Shown: positions 7,730 through 14,721 of the stretch, one piece after another
Layout of the letters: each line of letters opens with the position of its first letter
How positions within the stretch are numbered: the stretch's first letter is position 1
NCBI GenBank assembly: GCA_029974875.1
Contig: JARKQP010000863.1
Location: 1 to 18,454 of the forward strand
DNA: 18,454 nucleotides
Direction of reading: 5' to 3'
Origin: Mobilitalea sp.
GTDB lineage: Bacteria; Bacillota_A; Clostridia; Lachnospirales; Lachnospiraceae
Program-made: the position numbers and the translations under genes
The notes under the pieces: model-generated
Told to the model about the DNA's origin: nothing
What the model saw: the letters and a program-made list of their open reading frames with translations, nothing else
The model's database searches: none

Positions 7730-10700
7730 ATGAAGGGAAGACACTTAGGGAAGAAAATATTAGTGATAGCTTCATTTTTTCTTTTGATTGCCGCAAGTGC
7801 ATATGGAGGCTTTAGTCTGCTTGTGTCAGCGGAGGATGCGGCAGTCATCCCCGTGCCGGATAAGGATGGGGTGAGTGAGCTTGGCACCCGGAATAATCCA
7901 TTATTTATTTTGGAAATAGTCCCGAATAGAAGCTACGGGGAAGTGGGCTACTGGATATCAGGATGTGAGCCGGTGGACATGGAACAGCTTTCAATCAGCA
8001 ATCTTGCGTCTGAATATCAGGCTGGAGGCTTTGCTGTCTGCACTACGACAACAGAAAATAAGTATGTATTTGAAATAGACCCGGAGGAATTGGCCTCCGG
8101 CAAGGGCAATTGGACTAAGTCAGGGGAAGAGCGCGGCTATTATCAAAAGGTCACGGATGAAACAGGAACCATCAGCCAAAAGCAGGCCGGTTCCGAATTC
8201 ATTTATACCTATGAGGGGGCAGGAAAGGGTCAGTATAAGTGGATCCAAAACGATGATACTACTATGCCGACGGATCATACGGCAGATCAGGTATGGATGA
8301 CCATCGACCGTTACACACGTAATAAAATGATCTTTACCCATAAAAATACCTTCTTAAAGGAGGCAGTCGGTGTTCCCGAAGAGAAGCTGGCAGACTATCA
8401 GTCAGTGGTGATAACTGTTGACCCGACAGATCTGGCAAACCCGGATAATTTGGACTTAATTAAGAAGGCGGATGTGATATATATCAATGGCAAAGCCCCT
8501 GCTGTAGCGGGACTTCCCGAGATTTGGAAGAAATTCAATAAAGAAGGCGGGGAGCTGACGAATACCTCCACTAATTTTCAGGGCAGCAATGATTTTACCT
8601 GGGAAACAACCATGGCTATCTTTGACCGGACGGTTTCAAAAAATAGGGCGGTCATTATGATGGATGCTACCAATAGTTATCTTAGCCCAGCCTCTGAAAA
8701 TAATGCCCATAAGCTGTGCATTATGCTGCTGCAGATGGGGCCGGCGAACTTTAACCGCCTTTACATCAAGCCGGGCAAGATTAAAACAAAACAGGTGGGA
8801 GGAAAAACCGTAGCATACTATGTGGGGGCAGCTGGAAACCAGACGGTCACAGCCTGGAACAAGGATACCTTTTTAAGTAATAATGGCGGACTGGAGCTAA
8901 AAAATCCTGACATCATAATTAATAATACTACTGCAGGGGAGGGAGTATATACCTTTAGCGGCAGTCTGAGTCTATGGGAGTATCTAGGGACGAAGACTAT
9001 TACAGAGACAGGTGTAACCAGGGATGCCTTTGACTGGTATGAACATTATGACAGGTATGTCAAAGAGGACAGGGATGTGAATTCGGCGCGCCGCAGCAGT
9101 ATTTCGCCGGCGGAAGCCATATTTTCCATGCTGGACCAGGAGTTCCACTGGGCGGATAAGAATGAGCTGAATATACTGGAAATACAGCCCTATGACGACT
9201 TTATTTATGGAACCGGCGGGTGGGAAGTGCGATACCGTAAATTATTCCCGTACTTCATGGGAGCAGCAGGTGATATCCATGTTACTACCATGACGACCTA
9301 TGATTTTATTGGGAAAATTGAAGATATCAATGCCAGGTATGATATGATCATCATTGGTTTAAATACGGGATCCAAGAACATTAATCAGTATAGTGACGCT
9401 AATTTAAACGGAAAGGTTTATTTATCCATAGGGGATAAGGTATATAAGGAAACGGGCACTGCGAAGGAAGGAATCCGTTATTCCGGAAATGATATCACAC
9501 AAAAAAAGTTGGAAGAATTAAAGGATTTTATGCTGTCAGGCAGACCGGTCGTCTTGACCGGCGGCCGCAGTGACAATGCTGACAATTTTTATACGGATAC
9601 CACGCGAAAAAAAGTTTCCCTTAAGGTGGATAAAGCAACCTATCTGTATCGTTTGGCCGATGTAATCCGGCAGGAAGGCCTGAATGTATATACGCCGGAG
9701 CAGGAGCAGATACAGGAAGTGTACCGCTCCAATTTTAGGGATAAGATTTTTTATGAGAAACAGTTCAACTCCTATTTGTTACAGGAGAAAATATCTAATT
9801 CCGTCTGCAGCCTCGAGTTCGCAAATAAAAGTAATTCCGGCATGTATCCGGTTCCTTATAGTTATTCCTTAAAGGGGGATGGCAGCATTGAGGAGGCTTT
9901 CTATAATGATTCAAATACGCTGAAATACCGGTTCAAAATACTGGGAAGCGGAGCTAGTTATGCTGTAAAGCTATATATCGACAACAATGGTGACGGAAGG
10001 TATAATGGCTCGATTGATACGCCGACCGGTGCGAAGCAGGAAGGAATCAGCAATTTAAAGGTCAAGGATGACTCCAATAAATCTGTAGCTGTGAATGCAT
10101 TAAAACCAAATACCTGGTATACGCTGACAAGACATCTGGATGATACCTATCAGGGAATCATTCCCTGGAAATTGGAAGTGAACCAGACGGATAATACATC
10201 GCTGCGCTGCAGTGAGATTAATTATACGGTAATAAAAAAACGGGAAGAAGCCAAGGTGGAGATCAAGGTACTTCAGGTAGCCATTGATGCAGGGACAGGG
10301 AATGTGAGTAACAGCTTAAATATGCAGACGGATGATCGGTTCCAGCGTTATCTGCAATCTGTTGCGGAATATAAGGTGAATATTACCTGCATGACGAATC
10401 AACAGTTTCTGGCTAAATTTACCGTGGGCCATTATGATGATTTTCTGGAGGATTATGACATGCTGATCCTGGGATTCCGTGATTGCTGCAGCTATACGAA
10501 TAATCCGGCTGCCCATCAGGAAATCAAGGATTTTATTAACCAGGGAAAGAGTATTATCTTTAGCCATGATGTCATATGGGATAAGGATGCCGGAACCGAG
10601 CGCCATTATAATGCGGAGCTAAGAAAGATATTAAGCCAGGACCGTTATAATTTTGATGTGGGCAAGAAAAATTCGGACCAGAAAGAGCAATCCATTTACT

Positions 10701-11770
10701 ATAATGATACGTCAAATACAATGCAGAGAATTCCGATGCAGATTTATGCGAGTGGTATTAATTATAGTGATAGCTCCTATGATAAGTATTGGAAATTCTA
10801 TACGGATAACAGTAATAAACTGGTTTGGAGCAGTGATCCGGCAGACACCAACAATAGTCAAAAGGTATACAAGGACAGGAACTCTACCAACTATACAACA
10901 GGCTGGGAGACAACGCGGATATCCGTTGCAAATAAAGGCCAGATTACCCAATATCCGTTCCTTATAGGAGATACTATTCAAGTAGCAACAACTCATTTTC
11001 AATATTATCAGTTAGATTTAGAACAGGAAGACATGGTGGTTTGGTATAACCTGTCAGATAATCAAAGCAAACTGATGGGAGGGACAAATAACGGCTTTTA
11101 TTCCTCCCGTGAAAATGATTCCCGGAATAATTATTATATTTACAATAAGGGAAATATAACCTATACGGGCTTGGGACACAGGAATAATCTTACAAATGAT
11201 GAGATAAAATTATTTATCAATACGATGATCAGCTCCTATCGTGCGGGATTTGCCCAACCAAGGATCGTGGTTACCAATGAGGACGTATATACCGCCGGGA
11301 CAGGGGAACAATTTTTGTTTATCAGCTCAGATACAGATTCCGTAGATGTCCAGGATGCGAGTGTGGTAAAAACGGTTAGGTTCAGAGTGGAAGAGGATAG
11401 TGTGGTTAATACCAGTGACAGGAAATATTATGTATCGTACCATGCATGGATACCGGATCCTGCTGACAGCACGAAAACCATCCGGGTGGAAATGAATCCG
11501 ACTGCCGCAGAGGCTTCTACTGATGTCCTGGCCACAAAAAATCTGAATACTGGGACGGTTTGCAGCGTTACAGCGGGGAAGGGCACGAATTTAAACAGTG
11601 ATGACGAATTTTCGATTCAGGTGCCATTAAAGTACTTCCAGGGAAGAAGTCAGCTGGTAGTGGAGATGGAGCTTATGTGCAATGAAATTGACGAGGATGG
11701 GAATGAAATTGCATTAAAAAGTATATCCAAACTAAATATAGTGGCAAATCTTCTGTTTGATCTTGACTAA
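7730..11770 (+). CDS. Large secreted protein with repeated Rossmann/amidotransferase-like modules (DUF5057-like), last gene of pilus operon
   Basis: A 1346-aa protein. The ATG at 7730 has GGAGG at 7718-7722; an in-frame ATG at 7715 precedes this site and has none. A Sec signal peptide is clear: KGRHLGKKILVIASFFLLIAA, with likely cleavage after LLVSA, about residue 37. The mature part starts with FILEIVPNRSYGEVGYW (about 59-75), a motif I associate from memory with DUF5057. Related modules begin with NILEIQPYDDF (about 480) and KVLQVAID (about 846). The latter two share YDMIIIGL / YDMLILGF followed by LKDFMLSGRPVVL / IKDFINQGKSIIF, the pattern of a ThuA/class I amidotransferase-like fold. No catalytic Cys-His-Glu set is evident. 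A DNNGDGRYNGSID loop at 751-763 resembles a calcium site. There is no LPXTG or C-terminal membrane anchor. Position after the minor pilins suggests a pilus-tip or pilus-dependent exported factor, analogous to PilY1 (inference). Confidence 0.7.
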   Translation: MKGRHLGKKILVIASFFLLIAASAYGGFSLLVSAEDAAVIPVPDKDGVSELGTRNNPLFILEIVPNRSYGEVGYWISGCEPVDMEQLSISNLASEYQAGGFAVCTTTTENKYVFEIDPEELASGKGNWTKSGEERGYYQKVTDETGTISQKQAGSEFIYTYEGAGKGQYKWIQNDDTTMPTDHTADQVWMTIDRYTRNKMIFTHKNTFLKEAVGVPEEKLADYQSVVITVDPTDLANPDNLDLIKKADVIYINGKAPAVAGLPEIWKKFNKEGGELTNTSTNFQGSNDFTWETTMAIFDRTVSKNRAVIMMDATNSYLSPASENNAHKLCIMLLQMGPANFNRLYIKPGKIKTKQVGGKTVAYYVGAAGNQTVTAWNKDTFLSNNGGLELKNPDIIINNTTAGEGVYTFSGSLSLWEYLGTKTITETGVTRDAFDWYEHYDRYVKEDRDVNSARRSSISPAEAIFSMLDQEFHWADKNELNILEIQPYDDFIYGTGGWEVRYRKLFPYFMGAAGDIHVTTMTTYDFIGKIEDINARYDMIIIGLNTGSKNINQYSDANLNGKVYLSIGDKVYKETGTAKEGIRYSGNDITQKKLEELKDFMLSGRPVVLTGGRSDNADNFYTDTTRKKVSLKVDKATYLYRLADVIRQEGLNVYTPEQEQIQEVYRSNFRDKIFYEKQFNSYLLQEKISNSVCSLEFANKSNSGMYPVPYSYSLKGDGSIEEAFYNDSNTLKYRFKILGSGASYAVKLYIDNNGDGRYNGSIDTPTGAKQEGISNLKVKDDSNKSVAVNALKPNTWYTLTRHLDDTYQGIIPWKLEVNQTDNTSLRCSEINYTVIKKREEAKVEIKVLQVAIDAGTGNVSNSLNMQTDDRFQRYLQSVAEYKVNITCMTNQQFLAKFTVGHYDDFLEDYDMLILGFRDCCSYTNNPAAHQEIKDFINQGKSIIFSHDVIWDKDAGTERHYNAELRKILSQDRYNFDVGKKNSDQKEQSIYYNDTSNTMQRIPMQIYASGINYSDSSYDKYWKFYTDNSNKLVWSSDPADTNNSQKVYKDRNSTNYTTGWETTRISVANKGQITQYPFLIGDTIQVATTHFQYYQLDLEQEDMVVWYNLSDNQSKLMGGTNNGFYSSRENDSRNNYYIYNKGNITYTGLGHRNNLTNDEIKLFINTMISSYRAGFAQPRIVVTNEDVYTAGTGEQFLFISSDTDSVDVQDASVVKTVRFRVEEDSVVNTSDRKYYVSYHAWIPDPADSTKTIRVEMNPTAAEASTDVLATKNLNTGTVCSVTAGKGTNLNSDDEFSIQVPLKYFQGRSQLVVEMELMCNEIDEDGNEIALKSISKLNIVANLLFDLD

Positions 11771-11850
11771 ATACTGTTTTTTTGCGTACAAAACGTACAC
11801 TATCGACGTCTTATCTTAGAAGATATTGAGAGGATAGGAGAAGAAATAAG

Positions 11851-11922
11851 ATGCCAAGCTGGAAAGAACTAAAACGCTTTTGTGAAAAAGACGGATGGGA
11901 GTTGTATAAAAGGCTATTGTAA
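11851..11922 (+). pseudogene. Truncated HicA-like toxin gene remnant
   Basis: A 23-codon ORF, MPSWKELKRFCEKDGWELYK followed by RLL and a stop, with a good Shine-Dalgarno (aggataggag) upstream. The first 20 residues resemble, from memory, the N-terminus of a clostridial HicA-type toxin family (a ~70-90 aa double-stranded-RNA-binding-fold protein). The rest of that family, including its catalytic His region, is missing, and no antitoxin gene follows. Bases 11923-12089 hold no continuation in any frame that I can recognise. It is probably a decayed toxin-antitoxin locus, but a genuine small peptide gene cannot be excluded. Confidence 0.4.
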
Positions 11923-11958
11923 ATGCATAATGGTATAAAGAACTACAGGCGGAATAAA

Positions 11959-11985
11959 ACAGGCGAGGGGTTGTCCCTCGCCTGT
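11959..11985. terminator. Stem-loop, probable bidirectional terminator
   Basis: ACAGGCGAGGG and CCCTCGCCTGT form a perfect 11-bp GC-rich stem around a GTTGT loop. On the + strand it is followed by CGTTGTTTCCC, and on the - strand by TTTTATTCC, so U-richness is modest on both sides. It lies between the end of the pilus operon and the convergent Uma2 gene, which fits transcript termination from either side. Confidence 0.7.
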
Positions 11986-12064
11986 CGTTGTTTCCCTATA
12001 AAATAGGTATTCCTTCTTGCGTTGTATTCATCTTCTGATAAAATATATCTTCCTTCTTAGGCTG

Positions 12065-12080
12065 CCCTGCCGTGACAGGG
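12065..12080 (-). other. Weak stem-loop just after the Uma2 stop codon
   Basis: CCCTG-CCGTGA-CAGGG gives a 5-bp stem 10 bp downstream of the Uma2 gene end. No U-tract follows on the - strand. It may add to 3' end formation together with the stronger hairpin at 11959-11985. The remainder of 11986-12089 is AT-rich with nothing else recognisable. Confidence 0.25.
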
Positions 12081-12089
12081 ACTTAGTGA

Positions 12090-12638
12090 TTATAGCTCCA
12101 GTTCTGAAAAGTCGATGCATAGATCATTGTAAATGCTCACCTTAATCTTATCAGAGAATGTATAAAGTTGTGGAATGAAGTTTTTGTCGGTAAAGTCATA
12201 AACTGTAATCGCCTGTTTCTGCGGATTTACAATCCAATATTCACGGACACCTGCTGCCTGATATTTAACTGACTTCAACAGATAATCATGATTTGAAGTG
12301 CTGGGGGAAGTAATTTCAATAATCCAATCAGGAGTACCGAAGCAGCCCCTTTCTTTAATAATATCAGGATTGCATATAACGCTGATATCAGGAATGTAGC
12401 ATTCACTTTCATTGCCATTAAGAAATACATCAAAGGGAGCCGGAAATACCTCACACTTCCCTTTGTTTGCTTTAATAAAGCTGTCAATCTTCACAACCAG
12501 TTCTTTTGATATGAGTTGGTGTGTTCTGGAGGGCGAAGCTTGGTAGTAGATCTGTCCATCAATCAGCTCTGCCCTGGTTCCCTCCGGCAGATTGTCAATA
12601 TCGTCGATGGTATAAACTGGTTCCCTTGGTAGTGGCAT
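12090..12638 (-). CDS. Uma2-family protein (DUF820, PD-(D/E)XK endonuclease fold)
   Basis: A 182-aa protein of typical Uma2 length. It opens with YTIDDIDNLPEGTRAELIDGQIY, the usual family entry, followed by ASPSRTHQLISKEL. The nuclease-like core is visible: CYIPDISVI (Asp of the PD motif, near residue 83), then WIIEITSPST (Glu near 107, the E of E-X-K type sites), a Lys in YLLKSVKYQAAGVREYWIV, and the closing VNPQKQAITVYDF strand. A Shine-Dalgarno (aaaggaaagga) precedes the ATG at 12638. Uma2 proteins are widespread, often in multiple copies; cellular function is poorly established, with DNA nuclease activity proposed from the fold. It stands alone here, convergent with the pilus operon and separated from the ABC operon by 202 bp. 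Confidence 0.85.
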   Translation of the reverse strand: MPLPREPVYTIDDIDNLPEGTRAELIDGQIYYQASPSRTHQLISKELVVKIDSFIKANKGKCEVFPAPFDVFLNGNESECYIPDISVICNPDIIKERGCFGTPDWIIEITSPSTSNHDYLLKSVKYQAAGVREYWIVNPQKQAITVYDFTDKNFIPQLYTFSDKIKVSIYNDLCIDFSELEL

Positions 12639-12840
12639 AGTAACACGTCCTTTCCTTTAAAGTATTAGTTAATTGGTCAGAGCTATTCAACGTTCAGCAC
12701 TATTACCTGTTTTTATAATTATACTATAACATATTCGGCTCAGCTCTTCCACTTCATTTCACAAGACCTTGTAAGGATAACCGTCCTTCCGGGGCAGCCA
12801 ACCGGAAAACCCAACAAACGAAAGCAGCAGGGCCTTCCCC
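12639..12840 (-). promoter_or_regulatory. Uma2 upstream region and 3' end of ABC operon
   Basis: No gene is seen. On the - strand, TATAAT (12718-12723) and an overlapping TATAGT (12723-12728) lie in an AT-rich stretch about 80-90 bp before the Uma2 start; no good -35 is present, so the promoter is tentative. Between 12790 and 12820 TTCCGG and CCGGAA could pair around a 9-nt loop, but no U-tract follows, so a terminator for the ABC genes is not evident. Confidence 0.3.
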
Positions 12841-14721
12841 CTACGCCGTCTTCTCAAACTGTGAATTATACAGGTTCGCATAGAAGCCGCCCGTTGCAAG
12901 GAGCTCTTCATGGCTGCCCTGTTCCACGATATCACCGTTGTTCATGACGAGAATTAAATCTGCATCACGGATCGTAGACAGACGGTGGGCTATGATAAAG
13001 CTGGTTCTTCCCTTCATCAGGGAGTCCATTGCCTTCTGGATTAGCAGCTCAGTCCTGGTATCGACGGAGCTGGTGGCTTCATCCAGGATCAGGATCTTAG
13101 GGTCGGCCAGGATGGCGCGGGCGATGGTGAGCAGCTGCTTCTGGCCCTGGGATACATTGCTGGCCTCCTCGTTGAGCACCATGTTATAGCCATCCGGAAG
13201 GGTGGAGATAAAATGGTGGACATGGGCGGCCTTTGCAGCCCTCATTACCTCCTCGTCAGTGGCATTTAGCTGGCTGTAGCGGATATTCTCCAGGATGGAT
13301 CCGTTAAATAGCCAGGTGTCCTGGAGGACCATGCCAAACATCTTGCGTAAGTCACTGCGGTTAAAGTCCTGGATATTGTGGCCGTCAATGAGGATCTGTC
13401 CGCTGTTGATGTCATAGAATCTCATCAGCAGCTTTACAATCGTTGTTTTACCGGCACCGGTAGGTCCTACGATGGCAATTTTCTGGCCCTTATAAACCTT
13501 GGCGTTAAAATTATTGATAATGATCCTGTCCGGGTTGTAGCCGAAATGGACGTTCTTAAATTCCACATTTCCATTCAAGCCCTGGATGGATACCGGGTTT
13601 TCTGCTGTCTGCACTTCTTCCTCTGCATCTAAGAATTCGAATACCCTCTCAGCCGCAGCCGCAGCCTGCTGGAACATGTTTGCTACCTGCATCAGCTGGT
13701 TGATGGGCTGTGTGAAGCTTCGGATATATTGGAAGAAGGACTGGATTTGTCCAATCTTAATCTTACCCTTGATTACAAGGTAGCCGCCAAGGATGGCTAC
13801 GCCTACATAACCGATATTACCTACGAAGGACATGATCGGCATCATAAGGCCCGATAAAAATTGGGACTTCCAGGCGGATTCATAAAGCTTTTCATTCTTT
13901 TCATTAAATTCCTCAAAGGATTCCTCTTCCTTGTTGTAGGCCTTAATGATCGTATGGCCGCCGTAAACCTCTTCTACCTGGCCATTCACATGTCCCAGGT
14001 ATTCCTGCTGCTGCTTGAAATATTTCTGGGATTTCTTGATAACCTGGCTTACCATGAGGACGGAAACCGGTAAAATCAAAAGTGCCAGAAGGGTCATATA
14101 GACATTGATCCTCAGCATCATGATGAGGACACCGACCACGGATACGGAAGAGGTGATCAGCTGCGTCAAGCTTTGGTTTAAGCTTTGGTTCAGGGTATCA
14201 ACGTCATTTGTAATCCGGGACAGGATCTCACCGTGGGAATGGGTGTCAAAGAAGTTCATCGGCATACGGTGGATCTTTTCCGAGATATCCTTACGGAACT
14301 TATAGCTTACCTTCATGGAAATGCCGGATAATATCCAGCCCATGACAAAGGAGAACACGGAGCTGACGGCATAGATAATGATCAGGGTAAGTAATATCTT
14401 CCCGAGGGCGGTGAAATCAATGCCCTTTCCACCCCGGATTTTGTCTAGCAGGCCTTCTGCTATTTCCGTAGTCGCATCACCCATGATGGTCGGGCCTATA
14501 ATGGAAAATATGGTGCTGCCCACAGCAAAGATGAAGGCTATAAAAAATCCGATCTTATATTTGGAAAGAACCTTGACCAGTTTTACCATGGTTCCCTTGA
14601 AATCCTTTGCCTTTTCCCCGGGCATCATTCCCGGAGGGCCGCCAAACCCGGGACCCATCCTTCTCCTTCCGGGAGCAGGCTTCGTTGTTACCGGTTGGTT
14701 GTTGTTTTCTTCTCTGCTCAT
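12841..14721 (-). CDS. ABC half-exporter with canonical Walker B and H-loop (second subunit of heterodimer)
   Basis: A 626-aa type IV (exporter) ABC protein with fused membrane and ATPase domains. A Pro/Gly/Met-rich cytoplasmic N-tail (residues 1-40, GPGFGGPPGMM) precedes six transmembrane helices (about 55-345). The nucleotide-binding domain has Walker A GPTGAGKTT at 419-427, signature NVSQGQ at 522-527 (a variant of LSGGQ), Walker B ILDE with D547 and E548, and H-loop His579 (IIAHRLST). The ATG at 14721 overlaps the upstream stop as ATGA and has AGGAGG nine bases before it; an upstream in-frame start at 14778 lies inside the previous gene and is rejected. The protein pairs with the adjacent degenerate half-transporter, as in BmrCD or TM287/288-like exporters. 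The substrate is unknown; drugs, lipids or peptides are possible. Confidence 0.93.
   Translation of the reverse strand: MSREENNNQPVTTKPAPGRRRMGPGFGGPPGMMPGEKAKDFKGTMVKLVKVLSKYKIGFFIAFIFAVGSTIFSIIGPTIMGDATTEIAEGLLDKIRGGKGIDFTALGKILLTLIIIYAVSSVFSFVMGWILSGISMKVSYKFRKDISEKIHRMPMNFFDTHSHGEILSRITNDVDTLNQSLNQSLTQLITSSVSVVGVLIMMLRINVYMTLLALLILPVSVLMVSQVIKKSQKYFKQQQEYLGHVNGQVEEVYGGHTIIKAYNKEEESFEEFNEKNEKLYESAWKSQFLSGLMMPIMSFVGNIGYVGVAILGGYLVIKGKIKIGQIQSFFQYIRSFTQPINQLMQVANMFQQAAAAAERVFEFLDAEEEVQTAENPVSIQGLNGNVEFKNVHFGYNPDRIIINNFNAKVYKGQKIAIVGPTGAGKTTIVKLLMRFYDINSGQILIDGHNIQDFNRSDLRKMFGMVLQDTWLFNGSILENIRYSQLNATDEEVMRAAKAAHVHHFISTLPDGYNMVLNEEASNVSQGQKQLLTIARAILADPKILILDEATSSVDTRTELLIQKAMDSLMKGRTSFIIAHRLSTIRDADLILVMNNGDIVEQGSHEELLATGGFYANLYNSQFEKTA

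Noticed and set aside
12090..12638. Uma2 gene as evidence of a transposon or defence island
   Set aside because: Uma2 genes are common and dispersed; no transposase, terminal repeats or defence partners are visible nearby.
12780..12840. Terminator after the ABC operon
   Set aside because: TTCCGG/CCGGAA can pair only weakly and no U-tract follows on the minus strand.
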